DNA of 57,262 nucleotides from Deltaproteobacteria bacterium. Lineage in GTDB: Bacteria; Desulfobacterota; Desulfobacteria; Desulfobacterales; ETH-SRB1. The translations under genes and the position numbers were made by a program. The stretch covers positions 1 to 57,262 of the forward strand of contig JAJSZW010000007.1 of the NCBI GenBank assembly GCA_030262895.1, in the 5' to 3' direction. The notes beneath the pieces are model-generated. The model was not told the DNA's origin and did not search any database. It was given only the letters and a program-made list of their open reading frames with translations. Positions 49,148 through 57,262 of the stretch are shown piece by piece (position 1 is the first letter of the stretch; every line of letters starts with the position of its first letter).

Positions 49148-50845
49148 TCAAATCACTACAAGAACAGACTTTATAACCATAAAAAGTCCTATCCCAATGA
49201 TAATAGAGCAACTGAGAGCGGGGAGAACACGTAGAACATTGCTTCCGGAAAAACGCTCCAGAAACGGCCGCGCAGTCACTATGAAAATACCGATTGTTAT
49301 CAGGACAAATGCCAGGCCAAAACTAAATGCGACCAGGATAAGAAGACCAAAAGTTATCCTGTTAATAGCAATCGCAAGCAAAAGCAGAATCAAGGCATCA
49401 GGACATGGGACCATCCCGCCTGAAAATCCAAGGGAAATCAGGGTCGCAAGACTGGTTTTTTTCTTCCCGGTTTCAACGCCCAATTCTCTTGTTTCATCGT
49501 TATGATGTGTATGAGCATGGTTTTGGTCGGGATGATGGTCATGGGAATGAGGGTGAGGATGGGAAGGTGTGTCATCATGGTGGTGGAAATGAGTTCGCTC
49601 ACTGGTGTGGTGATGTGAATCATGAGAATGCTCATGAACGTGGTGATATGAATCATGGTTATGGTTATGAGGATGCTTATGCCTGTCAGTATCATGCCGG
49701 GCATGTTCATGCGAGTGATAGTATTTCTTGCCATCCGGTCCTGTATGAGCATGTTTGCCGCCATGAGTTTCAAAACCTGTGGGGGATTTTATTCTTTTCA
49801 CCATCAGCCATGTTCCTATTCCTACAATAAGCAGCCCGGAAAAAAGCTGTAAAAACGGAAGCAATTGTTGAGGAAGAATGTATTTGCTTGCAAAGAGAGT
49901 GATTAATCCCAAAATTATCACAGAGAAGGTATGTGTAAAGGTCGTGACAATTCCTAATATAACGGCATCCGCAATCCTCCCCTGTGTTCCTATCAGATAG
50001 GCGGCCACAAGAGTCTTGCCATGCCCCGGTGTCAATGCGTGCAAGCCGCCGTATATCATTGCCATGATAATTGCAATCAGGATAATCTGGCCGCCGACCT
50101 TTTCGCTGAGTATAATCTTTTTAAGCTTTTCGATGCCCGAAACCGGTTCAAACGGCATCTGTCCTGGAAATGTTTTCTGTTCTTCACCTGCTAATGCCTT
50201 GCAAACAAGAACAGGCTTCTTATAACAGGTTCCTTTCTCGTCTGCTCCTGTATTGAAATCAATCTTTAATATCGGAGGATCATGGAGCACCCTTCCTTTG
50301 ACAGGCAATACAGCGCCGGACAGATCCATATTGAGAACACGAACAGAATCCATGGTCTGTATGTAATAAAGGAAGTTCTCATCTTCGCTGCATGGAAATC
50401 CGTTCCTGACGATCAACTCATAAGGTCTTTTTATTCCATTTGGAATATCCGCCCTGTAATAAAATGTTCTTGTCTGGGCATTACTGCAAAACATGCTCAT
50501 CAGTTCAAAATCAAGGGGGGTATTATTGAGGGTAATATTGAGGTGATTAAACAGGTCGGATGCCTTTTTGCGAAAAAACTTATCTTTTTCCTCTTCGGTT
50601 ATATTGGAATCACGATCTGCATTCATAGTCAGTATTTCATGTGTATCTGCAAGCTCGGTCTGAATCAGCGTATAATCTATAGCTACAAACCCCGAACTCA
50701 AACGAACAAATATATGATGTCCCATTGATTCCGGTTGAACATCATGCGCGCACGATAAATCAGTTCCAAGGATTAGAAGTATAGTAATAAAACAACAAGA
50801 CAGGATTGCTTTTCGAAATAATTGATTAACTGAAAATAATTTCAC
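49148..50845 (-). CDS. NicO/RcnA-type nickel-cobalt transporter with large His-rich loop and periplasmic N-domain
   Basis: GTG at 50845 has AAGGAG at good spacing and opens a signal peptide (KAILSCCFITILLILGTDLSCAHDV); the ORF-track start 132 bases upstream has no support. The mature N-terminus is HDVQPESMGHHIF, then a periplasmic beta-domain of about 200 residues. The membrane part begins IILIAIIMAMIYGGLHALTPGHGKTLVAAYLIG, the NicO motif, and has six helices. Between helices 3 and 4 is a loop of about 100 residues with more than 30 His (HDSYHHVHEHSHDSHHHTSE). MVPCPDALILLLLAIAINR follows. The family imports or exports Ni/Co; direction cannot be read from sequence. Context favours import. Confidence 0.88.
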   Translation of the reverse strand: MKLFSVNQLFRKAILSCCFITILLILGTDLSCAHDVQPESMGHHIFVRLSSGFVAIDYTLIQTELADTHEILTMNADRDSNITEEEKDKFFRKKASDLFNHLNITLNNTPLDFELMSMFCSNAQTRTFYYRADIPNGIKRPYELIVRNGFPCSEDENFLYYIQTMDSVRVLNMDLSGAVLPVKGRVLHDPPILKIDFNTGADEKGTCYKKPVLVCKALAGEEQKTFPGQMPFEPVSGIEKLKKIILSEKVGGQIILIAIIMAMIYGGLHALTPGHGKTLVAAYLIGTQGRIADAVILGIVTTFTHTFSVIILGLITLFASKYILPQQLLPFLQLFSGLLIVGIGTWLMVKRIKSPTGFETHGGKHAHTGPDGKKYYHSHEHARHDTDRHKHPHNHNHDSYHHVHEHSHDSHHHTSERTHFHHHDDTPSHPHPHSHDHHPDQNHAHTHHNDETRELGVETGKKKTSLATLISLGFSGGMVPCPDALILLLLAIAINRITFGLLILVAFSFGLAFVLITIGIFIVTARPFLERFSGSNVLRVLPALSCSIIIGIGLFMVIKSVLVVI

Positions 50846-51172
50846 TGGCTGTCTCCTTCTTCTGAAGGTTTTCAAGTCACCATTTTTCTCACAAAAAAGC
50901 CACAAGAACAGCTCATTATAGATTTTTGATGACAAAAGCCTTCGTGGCTTGATTAAATTTACCTCTGTTTTTTCCAATTAAGGAAATCTTCTGATTTCCT
51001 GAATAATGAAAACTCGCCACAGTCAAACTTCTTTCCCGGCACGAAGCGTTATGAGATACTCGGATTGCAATGTCTCAATAATGGCAGAACGCAGGATTCG
51101 AGTGGTATAGGCTGTCAATGCCGTGCCAAGGGTTATGGCAGGCATCACGATATGGCGACTAGTCACCATACC

Positions 51173-51237
51173 CAAAAACAGGAATGATAAGCATAATAAG
51201 AAAGAGGATAAGATAGTGTGTAATCAAACGACTTGTA
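51173..51237 (-). pseudogene. Fragment of a paralogue of the DxDxDG-repeat gene signal peptide
   Basis: The 65 bases match 48540-48604 with about five substitutions. On the minus strand it reads SRLITHYLILFLIMLIIPVF, the hydrophobic core of the signal peptide, with conservative change. No repeats follow. A second copy of the gene has probably been deleted, or the segment was copied. Confidence 0.65.
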
Positions 51238-51589
51238 GGCGTGTTGGTAAATCTTGAATTGTGAATGAATTTAATCAAATTTTTCTTACAAAAGTGTGTC
51301 ATAGAAAAAATCCATGTGCTCATTTCCTTAGGGTATATTATGTGCTTTTACTATAGAAATTATTTTTATTTGTCAATAGTCAATCCCCTTTCCTTAAGGA
51401 AATAAATAGAGTTTTTTCTTGTAAATTTAGCTTATTGTGATATAAATAAGAGTAAAGCAATTCAATAATAAGCAACTAAAAGTAAGGAAAAAAATGTCCG
51501 AAAAAAGTGAATAGTTAGTGGTTGGACGAAAACTCAAAACACCTGAAATTATAGTCAGTTGGATGCTATTCTCAAATCGAAGATTTTTA

Positions 51590-51709
51590 GCAGTTAGCTT
51601 TTAGCAATTAGCCTTTAGCTTAAAAAATCAAACAGATAACACATTCAGCTAAGAGCTAACAGCTAAGGGCTAAGGGAATCTGTTAGCCATGCCGGCTAAC
51701 AGAGTTTTT
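51590..51709 (+). terminator. TTAGC heptad-type repeat array ending in a Rho-independent terminator-like hairpin
   Basis: AGCAGTTAGCTTTTAGCAATTAGCCTTTAGC is followed by the inverse AGCTAAGAGCTAACAGCTAAGGGCTAAGG about 35 bases later, so the arms pair. Then TCTGTTAGCC/GGCTAACAGA forms a 10-bp stem with a 5-base loop, followed by GTTTTTG. No gene on the plus strand directly precedes it, so it may be a repeat that happens to look like a terminator. Confidence 0.6.
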
Positions 51710-51778
51710 GATTTTGAAGCGAAAAGAAGGCTAAAATGAAGGTGTCTTTGGTGAGGCTTTGGTGAAACTTAGGATCTG

Positions 51779-51994
51779 TTATCCGGTCAATATCCTTTTT
51801 CTTTTCAGCCGGCTTTTCAACCACTTCATTCTTCTCTTATCCGGCGTCAGTGTAGATTGAGCTTTTTTATACATTTCAACAGACAATCTTTTATACTCAT
51901 TGTCCGGTAAATCGACACCGTCCAAGGATTCGTTGAGATGCAGGAGACCATAACATCGGGAACGTCTTTCGGGACGGTCTTTCGGGACGTACAT
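51779..51994 (-). CDS. Short basic hypothetical ORF, probably a remnant
   Basis: The 71-residue frame is hydrophilic and basic (LPDNEYKRLSVEMYKKAQSTLTPDKRRMKWLKSRLKRKR) with no recognised family and no clear ribosome binding site. It lies just downstream, on the same strand, of a transposase C-terminal fragment in a decayed region. It may be the tail of a lost gene. Confidence 0.3.
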   Translation of the reverse strand: MYVPKDRPERRSRCYGLLHLNESLDGVDLPDNEYKRLSVEMYKKAQSTLTPDKRRMKWLKSRLKRKRILTG

Positions 51995-52011
51995 TAGTTT
52001 ATAAGTTACTG

Positions 52012-52254
52012 TTAAGCTTTTAACGAGTAATTGTGGCGTATAACCAATTGCTCTCCGCGTTTAACTGCTAAAGTGACTGCGGGTTGCGAAATCTTCAGCT
52101 TTTGCCCTAATTCGCTTTGACTCATTCCCAACTCACTCGTTGCCCAGAAACAGATCAAACTGCGAGCCGCAACCGTCTTTTTATATTTCCCGACAGCCAA
52201 TACCTGCTCCTGAATCGTCCTATTCCGAAGTATTCCTGACCTTACGCGCTCCAT
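52012..52254 (-). pseudogene. REP-associated tyrosine transposase, C-terminal HTH fragment
   Basis: The frame reads TIQEQVLAVGKYKKTVAARSLICFWATSELGMSQSELGQKLKISQPAVTLAVKRGEQL, the C-terminal helix-turn-helix of RAYT (Y1) transposases, and ends YSLKA. The HUH catalytic part is missing; the 5' edge abuts, or overlaps in the other direction, a tyrosine recombinase fragment at about 52220. A sister fragment at 10127-10425 has the same domain. Confidence 0.7.
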
Positions 52255-52514
52255 ATCGCCCTATGCAGTATTCCACAACCCTTTCCGAGATCATTGCCCG
52301 ACGCATGCGCGCTGCCGGTATTTCAGCGCCAACATACGGTGCCCATGCTTTCAGGCATAGATTCGCTTCGCGCATGCTCGAACATGGCCATTCCCTTAAA
52401 TCTATAGCCGACATGATCGGTCATCGCTGCATCCAGACCACCTTTATTTACACCAAAGTGGATTTTCAAGCGCTCAATCAAGTGGCCCTTGACTGGCCGG
52501 AGGAGGAACTATGA
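52218..52514 (+). pseudogene. C-terminal fragment of a tyrosine recombinase (middle gene of a recombinase-in-trio type element)
   Basis: Homology begins at EVFLTLRAPYRPMQYS and includes the catalytic HxxR (GAHAFRHRFASRMLEHGHSLKSIADMIGH) and the Tyr nucleophile (TTFIYTKVDFQAL). It ends VALDWPEEEL with ATGA overlap to the next recombinase gene. The N-terminal two thirds are missing. Overlapping consecutive recombinase genes are typical of RIT elements. The ORF-track start at 52140 includes unrelated residues. Confidence 0.75.
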
Positions 52515-53310
52515 CAACTTTTGCTTTTTGCAGCAATATGGCACAACGATTTGAAAGATTTGTCGCCCTTCGACGTTTGTCAGGCACTGACTATCAAAGC
52601 CAAAATAGGCTCCTTGTGTACTTTGACAACTTCCTGGCAAAGGAACATTTTAATGAGCCATGCTTGAACCGTGAGATCGTGCAGCGTTATTTGCACACCC
52701 TCTCACATCTGCATCCGCGCACACGATACAATCGGTTCTCGGTCATAAGCCAATTTTGTCGTTACTTATCCAGGTTTGAGCCATTTTGTTATACGCCTGA
52801 GCCCATTGTCTCGGCTAAATCGGAAACTTCGCGGATACCGTATATATTTACTAAAACGCAAATCCTGGATTTGCTTGCTGAAACGGCTAATTTACAGCCA
52901 CAACACTCCCTCCGCCCTCATACCTATCGCACTCTCTTTGGCTTGCTTTACACCACAGGTCTACGAATCGGTGAAGCACTGGCCTTAAACATCAAAGATT
53001 TCTATCCCCAATCAACACGCCTGCATATACGCGAAGGTAAGTTGCATAAATCGCGCTGGGTGCCTTTATCATCATCAACATGTGCAACACTTGAAAACTA
53101 TATCCATAAGCGCCAAAACCTCATGCCTTCTGCAGATAATGCCCCACTTTTTATCAGTCTGAGACATAGCCGTCTACACCGTAGCACCGTATATCAGGCA
53201 TTCTGCGTTCTCCTCAAAAAATGCGGTATCCATAAAAGCAAAGGACATGGACCACGTATTCACGATTTACGGCACACTTTTGCCGTTCATCGCCTTCTTA
53301 ACTGGTGCGC
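52511..53310 (+). pseudogene. Tyrosine recombinase, 3'-truncated (last gene of a RIT-type element)
   Basis: About 265 residues survive: an N-terminal core-binding domain (MAQRFERFVALRRLSGTDYQSQ...YFDNFLAKEHF) and most of the catalytic domain (LLYTTGLRIGEALALNIKDF with the first Arg; HDLRHTFAVHRLL with HxxR). After HRLL the sequence changes, and the Tyr nucleophile is lost. The break at about 53308 joins a transposase fragment (YIHLNPIRAG). The start overlaps the previous recombinase by four bases. Confidence 0.8.
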
Positions 53311-53502
53311 TATATCCATTTAAATCCGATTCGGGCCGGGATTGTAAAATGTTTAAAGTCGCTTGACAGGTATGCCTACACCGGTCACAGCATTATTATG
53401 TGAAAACGCAAAAATCCTTGGCAAGATACCGATTCGGTGTTGCAACTCTTTGGTAAAAGCCAATATGCGGCACGAAATCGGTGCCAAAAGCTTGAATTGT
53501 GA
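53311..53502 (+). pseudogene. REP-associated tyrosine transposase, internal fragment with stop codon
   Basis: The frame reads YIHLNPIRAGIVKCLKSLDRYAYTGHSIIM, a TGA where the family has Gly, then KRKNPWQDTDSVLQLFGKSQYAARNR. This is the middle of RAYT proteins (LNPIRA..V.....Y..SGHS..MG....W.D...VL..FG). The frame was not in the ORF track. It directly follows the truncated recombinase, so one element has cut into the other. Confidence 0.7.
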
Positions 53503-53802
53503 ATTAAACTTTCCTTTGACACCATAGTTTACATCTTATCAAGCCACTGGGATTCTTCTCCACATTCCCATATCAGACGAAATAAGATGCCTCAATCTTT
53601 CTACCGCTGTAGGAATAGCGCTGTATGAAAGTCTTCGCTTTAAGGCACTTCAGATTTCGCCCTGCCCCCATAAACCTTTGAACCATGAACCCGTGAACGG
53701 TTACGCCGGATCATTACGAGCTTGGTTCTTGTCTTCTGAAAGCCTTTCTTGTATAATATAAATGTTTCCAGAAAAAAACATCAGCCCAAAAAGGAGACAT
53801 AT
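53503..53802. other. Intergenic region before the PhnD-like operon
   Basis: No gene is visible. The words TTTGAACCATGAACCCGTGAACGGTTACG (about 53680-53711) belong to the AACCGTGAAC word family. The operon promoter should be in the last 100 bases; TTCTTG/TATAATATAA near 53749-53761 has a good -10-like TATAAT, but the -35 is unclear. Confidence 0.4.
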
Positions 53803-54687
53803 ATGATGATGAAAAAGTTGAGTGACGGGTTAATAATTGGTGCTTTTTTTATGTGCCTCTCTGTTGTTGCAAGCTATGCTGAGGAGGCAAAAAAGCCTAT
53901 TACGATAGCTATGTTTCCTTGTGCCGACGTGGTAATGAGCCTTAAGAAGTTCCACTCGTTGGTCACATATCTAAAACAAGAGACCGGATTTGACATAGAG
54001 TTTATAGTCAAAAAGGATCTCGCCGAATTTGAGAGAGCGATCAAAAACAAAGAAATAGAGTTCGTTTTCCTGGACCCCCATATCTATGTAAAGTCAGCCG
54101 ACTTGTATGACAAAGATACCCTTATTAGCGCTCTAACCGACAAAGGATCAACCTCCCAGTCCGGCGTGGTCATTGCCAGGAAAGGCGAGGGTATAAACAA
54201 ACTGGAGGACTTAAAAGGAAAGGCTGTAATGTTTGGGCCCAAGCTTTCGGCAGCAAGATGGGTGGCAGCAAAAGTGCTGTTTGAAGAAAGCGGCATAAAC
54301 ATCGATAAAAACCTGAAGGCTTATTCAAATGGAGAGTGTTGCGAAGATGTAGCCTTTAATATCTACCTTAAAGCAGTTGATGCCGGGGTGGTATGCGACC
54401 ACTTTCTCAAGGAACATTCAAAAAGGCAGCAGGCACTTGGTATGGATGCTAAGCAGATTGTTGCCGTCTGCAGAACCATATCAGTTCCAATGAGGGTGTT
54501 TGCTGCCCGCCAAGAGGTAAGTGACGACATTGTTACCAAGGTGAATCAAGCATTAATCAGGCTCGACAAAAACAAGCCTGCACATGCAAAGATACTGCAC
54601 CGTGCTGAGTTAGGCGGATTTCAGAGTTCAAAGGATAAAGATTATGACGGCATAAGGATGCTGATAGGCGTAAAAACAGCAGAGTAA
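53803..54687 (+). CDS. PhnD-like periplasmic phosphate/phosphonate-type binding protein
   Basis: ATG at 53803 has AAAGGAG upstream and opens a signal peptide (LIIGAFFMCLSVVASYA). The 294-residue mature-type sequence PITIAMFPCADVVMSLKKFHSLVTYLKQETGFDIEF, FVFLDPHIYVKSA, SGVVIARKGEGINKLEDLKGKAVMFG and DAGVVCDHFLKEH fits the PhnD family (PF12974). No ABC ATPase or permease follows; instead a sensor kinase and response regulator follow directly. It therefore likely acts as the periplasmic sensing partner of the kinase. The ligand is not predictable; paired Cys (GECCEDVAF) are unusual. Confidence 0.85.
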   Translation: MMMKKLSDGLIIGAFFMCLSVVASYAEEAKKPITIAMFPCADVVMSLKKFHSLVTYLKQETGFDIEFIVKKDLAEFERAIKNKEIEFVFLDPHIYVKSADLYDKDTLISALTDKGSTSQSGVVIARKGEGINKLEDLKGKAVMFGPKLSAARWVAAKVLFEESGINIDKNLKAYSNGECCEDVAFNIYLKAVDAGVVCDHFLKEHSKRQQALGMDAKQIVAVCRTISVPMRVFAARQEVSDDIVTKVNQALIRLDKNKPAHAKILHRAELGGFQSSKDKDYDGIRMLIGVKTAE

Positions 54688-54701
54688 GGGCAGGGTTGCG
54701 C

Positions 54702-56213
54702 ATGAGAATATTCCGGCAATGGACAAGATTTAGATTAAGGGCTAAGCTGACATTGTTGATTGAAAGCCTGGTGATATTTATTGTACTGATTACGGGAATC
54801 ATCTCAACGATGCGTGAAAAAGAAGCCTTGGAAAGCGAGCTTCACAAAAGGGGGCTTGCTTTAGCTGCCGACTTAGCCAGATTCACGGCCAGGCCATTAA
54901 TAAGACCGGACCTGGCCACTCTCCGCCGGTTTGTTAACCACTCCATGGAACAAGACTACGTTCGTTATGTTATCATATTAGACCCTCACGGCAAGGTGGT
55001 TATGCACAGTGACCTGGCTGAAGTTGGTAAGGCCTATATGGATAGTTTGAGTATTGCTGCCGTGAACTCTAAGGTGCCGGGTTGTTCCTATGCATCTCTG
55101 TCAGAAAAAGAAGAATCGCTTTTTGATATATTTGCTCCGGTCCAGGTTTCAGACGTCAGATTAGGAACGGTTAGGTTAGGATACTCCTATCTGGCCGTTG
55201 AAAAGGAAATTGCAGAGGCTCGACAGCAGATTCTCATTATAGGCATAGTGACCACAATAACAGGAGGAGTAGTTGCCTATCTCCTGGCTAGTTTTATTTC
55301 TTCCCCGATTAGGCGAATAACCGATGCAACAGAGAAAGTGGCCAACGGCGATCTAAATACTCCGCTTACAATCAAAAGAAATGATGAGATAGGCACTTTA
55401 GCCACCTCTTTCAACAAAATGGCCCAGGACCTGGGAAGACACCGCAAGCATCTTGAGGAGTTGGTGGAAGGACGTACAGCCGAACTGGAAACCGCCAATG
55501 AACAACTCCGACGGAAAATCGCCGAGCACAAGAAGTCGGAGGAGGAATTAAAGCAATCACGCGAACGGTTACGTGACCTTGCCTCACATTTGCAATCCAT
55601 AAGGGAGGAAGAGAGTAGTCGAATTGCACGAGAGATTCACGACGAGTTGGGACAGGCACTAACAGCCTTGAAAATGGACACACACTGGGTAGGTCAAAGA
55701 TTATCCAGGGATCAACAACTCCTGCTTGAGAAGGCAAAATCAATGTCAAAACTCATTGATACAACCATTCATTCTGTACAAAGGATTTCTTCAGAATTGA
55801 GACCGGGGTTGCTTGACGACCTAGGTCTATCGGCGGCAATTGAGTGGCAGGCAAAGGAATTTCGAAGCAGGACAAACATTCAGTGTAAAATTATATCGGA
55901 TCATGAAGATATTATTTTAGATAAAGATAGTTCTACAGCAATTTTCCGAATCTTTCAGGAGACGCTGACAAACATTGCCCGCCATGCAAATGCAACGAGA
56001 GTTGAAGTTACGCTTAAGAGAAAATCAGATGCCGTTGAGCTGACTGTTCATGATAATGGCAAAGGTATTTCAGAAAAGGAAATTTCAAATCCAGGTTCAT
56101 TTGGCTTAATAGGAATGCGAGAACGAGTAAATTCGTTAGGAGGTTCTTTAACAATAAGGGGCATCCAAAATAAAGGCACTACCGTAAAAGTGTTTATTCC
56201 AACCAGCATATAA
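54702..56213 (+). CDS. Membrane sensor histidine kinase, NarL-type (HisKA_3)
   Basis: ATG at 54702 is preferred over the TTG at 54696. The 503-residue protein has TM1 (LTLLIESLVIFIVLITGIIS), a periplasmic sensor domain of about 150 residues, TM2 (ILIIGIVTTITGGVVAYLLASF), HAMP (SSPIRRITDATEKVANGDLNTPL), a coiled coil, HisKA_3 with H-box SSRIAREIHDELGQALTAL and HATPase (FRIFQETLTNIARHANAT, DNGKGIS, GLIGMRERV). It is 14 bp after the PhnD-like gene and 10 bp before the response regulator, so the three form one signalling operon. Confidence 0.93.
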   Translation: MRIFRQWTRFRLRAKLTLLIESLVIFIVLITGIISTMREKEALESELHKRGLALAADLARFTARPLIRPDLATLRRFVNHSMEQDYVRYVIILDPHGKVVMHSDLAEVGKAYMDSLSIAAVNSKVPGCSYASLSEKEESLFDIFAPVQVSDVRLGTVRLGYSYLAVEKEIAEARQQILIIGIVTTITGGVVAYLLASFISSPIRRITDATEKVANGDLNTPLTIKRNDEIGTLATSFNKMAQDLGRHRKHLEELVEGRTAELETANEQLRRKIAEHKKSEEELKQSRERLRDLASHLQSIREEESSRIAREIHDELGQALTALKMDTHWVGQRLSRDQQLLLEKAKSMSKLIDTTIHSVQRISSELRPGLLDDLGLSAAIEWQAKEFRSRTNIQCKIISDHEDIILDKDSSTAIFRIFQETLTNIARHANATRVEVTLKRKSDAVELTVHDNGKGISEKEISNPGSFGLIGMRERVNSLGGSLTIRGIQNKGTTVKVFIPTSI

Positions 56214-56223
56214 AGAAGAAACG

Positions 56224-56855
56224 ATGATAAAAATACTAATTGCTGACGACCATGCTATTGTTCGTAAAGGACTCAAGCAAATTCTGTCTGAAACTTCCGA
56301 TATGGTTGTAGCCGGCGAAGCCGCTGATGGCCGGCAATGCTTAGAGCTGGTACTGAAAAATAATCTTGACCTGGTTTTATTAGACATTGCCATGCCCGGC
56401 AGGGGGGAATGGATATTCTTAAAGAGTTAAAACATGAAAAACCCAAACTCCCGATTCTGATGTTAAGTATGTATCCGGAAGAACAATATGCGGTGAGGGC
56501 ATTAAAGGCAGGAGCATCCGGCTACCTGACAAAAGAAAGCGCTCCTGAGGAGTTAATATCTGCAATACGAAAAGTATCGCGGGGTGGAAAATATGTCAGC
56601 TCTTCGCTTGCTGAAAAACTGGCTGTCTATCTGGAAACCGATGCCGAAAAACCTGTTCATGAAACACTTTCTGATCGTGAATATCAGGTAATGCTTATGA
56701 TTGCCTCCGGCAAAACTGTAAAACAAATAGCGGAAGAACTATCGCTCAGTGTAAAAACAATCAGCACTTATCGGACACGCACACTTATAAAAATGGGAAT
56801 GAAGAACAATGCCGAAATCACCTATTATGCCATAAAAAATGAATTGGTGGACTGA
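56224..56855 (+). pseudogene. NarL/FixJ-family response regulator with frameshift in a G6 run
   Basis: The first frame gives the receiver start (ILIADDHAIVRKGLKQILSET, phospho-Asp in LVLLDIAMPG) and stops at 56430. The second frame, from about 56409, gives MDILKELKHEKPKLPILMLSMYPEEQYAVRALKAGASGYLTKES and the LuxR-type HTH (LSDREYQVMLMIASGKTVKQIAEELSLSVKTISTYRTR). They join at GGCAGGGGGGAATGG: one more G would restore PGRGGMDILKEL. All domains are otherwise intact and the length is normal. It is either a recent mutation, slippage-prone phase variation, or a sequencing error in a homopolymer. Cognate to the kinase upstream. Confidence 0.88.
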
Positions 56856-57262
56856 AACCCACAGCCTGGCCTCCAGCTTTAATATCTGTTTTAACCTTCA
56901 TTTCACTTCACCTCCTTTCCTCTACTAAAGCTTTTTCCGTTTCTTTTCGGCCTTGCTACTTATCTCAGCTTCAAGACCCGGCCCAATCTCTCTTTTCGGA
57001 ACTCCAATGAGTATAATCGAGCCCACGCTTTCGTCACATAGGTCTTTTTTCACTACTTTTCTGCCTTTCGCATGAAGCGGTGATGTCTTGGAGTGCCGGG
57101 TAATAGAAAAGTGCCATTATTCCGACACTCCGGTACTCCAGCACTCCAATTGGGGCGAAGCCCCTAAGTCCTATATTGACTTATAGTTAGATCATACTGA
57201 CTAAAAATCAAAAGTAAATAAGACAGAGTCTCTTTCTTTTGCAGGATTTTAAGCCCTTTTAG
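56856..57262. other. Intergenic end of the window with an inverted word repeat
   Basis: CTTGGAGTGCCGGG (57088) and its inverse with tandem words CACTCCGGTACTCCAGCACTCCAA (57126-57149) form another heptad-type inverted repeat. A short minus-strand ORF is listed separately. The rest shows nothing I can support. Confidence 0.5.
56925..57053 (-). CDS. Doubtful 42-residue ORF
   Basis: A GTG at 57053 opens VKKDLCDESVGSIILIGVPKREIGPGLEAEISSKAEKKRKKL and stops at 56925. It has amphipathic character and a Lys-rich tail but no recognised family and only a weak ribosome binding site. It may be a remnant. Confidence 0.2.
   Translation of the reverse strand: MKKDLCDESVGSIILIGVPKREIGPGLEAEISSKAEKKRKKL

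Larger units (their letters stand above)
50846..51778. other. Long intergenic region, repeats and decayed sequence
   Basis: No intact gene is visible over more than 900 bp. Contents: word repeats (AAAGCCACAAGAACAG, CCTTCGTGGCTTG near 50900), a fragment duplicating the 5' end of the DxDxDG-repeat gene (51173-51237), an AT-rich stretch (51240-51480), and a TTAGC-type repeat with terminator at 51590-51709. Confidence 0.5.

Noticed and set aside
49405-49830. Plus-strand ORF of 141 residues rich in H, G and D
   Set aside because: It is the antisense shadow of the His-rich loop of the NicO transporter.
51590-51709. CRISPR-like array from the repeated TTAGC words
   Set aside because: Units are too short, have no spacers of constant length, and form inverted rather than direct arrays.

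Overview
The window reads as a chromosomal segment from an anaerobic Gram-negative bacterium, most likely Desulfobacterota (the former Deltaproteobacteria). This is inferred from the mix of genes, not from a marker gene. The mix includes large multiheme c-type cytochromes, PAS-type hybrid kinases, a NifA-like sigma-54 activator, TonB receptors, REP-associated transposase debris, and many short word-like repeats between genes. No rRNA, tRNA or CRISPR array was seen.

Layout. (1) 1-4000 is accessory DNA: the N-terminal part of a tyrosine recombinase, a 5'-truncated zinc-hook ATPase, a HEPN-type ORF bounded by integron attC-like sites, and a REP hairpin. (2) 4224-9817, minus strand: a secreted beta-helix protein with one CXXCH motif, then a three-gene cytochrome operon of two multiheme cytochromes and a thioredoxin-fold/TPR protein without CXXC. 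(3) 9850-13060 is a second patch of mobile debris: a transposase remnant, attC-like sites with cassette ORFs (an unknown acidic protein and a NYN nuclease), a toxin-antitoxin pair, and a copied tail of the NifA-like gene. (4) 13165-19816, minus: hybrid histidine kinase, NifA-like activator, TorF-like porin, AmtB and GlnK/GlnB. The last two sit behind an excellent sigma-54 promoter, and the porin-amtB-glnK block lies between two direct copies of a 163-bp foldback element.

(5) 20458-27274 (plus) and 27349-50845 (minus) form one large convergent envelope and metal-uptake supercluster. The plus arm has two CbiL/NikL-like small secreted proteins, a ZnuABC-like ABC transporter, a second divergent binding protein and a secreted FmdE-family protein. 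The minus arm has four TonB-dependent receptors (one broken by two UGA codons), two DUF4198 proteins, two tetrapyrrole-methylase-family proteins that carry signal peptides, a second secreted FmdE protein, a secreted nucleoside hydrolase fused to an FmdE-like domain, an APC permease, a Slp lipoprotein, ExbB-ExbD-TonB, a DxDxDG-repeat secreted protein and a NicO-type Ni/Co transporter with a very His-rich loop. The best reading is outer-membrane capture of a metal chelate or metal cofactor, processing or binding in the periplasm, and import of the metal. The secreted methylase, FmdE and nucleoside hydrolase set does not match a system I know and is the main candidate for an undescribed system.

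(6) 51000-53500 is a graveyard of mobile elements: two consecutive tyrosine recombinase fragments in the style of a recombinase-in-trio element, flanked by REP-transposase fragments. (7) 53803-56855 is a PhnD-like binding protein, a NarL-family sensor kinase and a response regulator that is frameshifted in a G run. The last 400 bp hold repeats and a doubtful small ORF.
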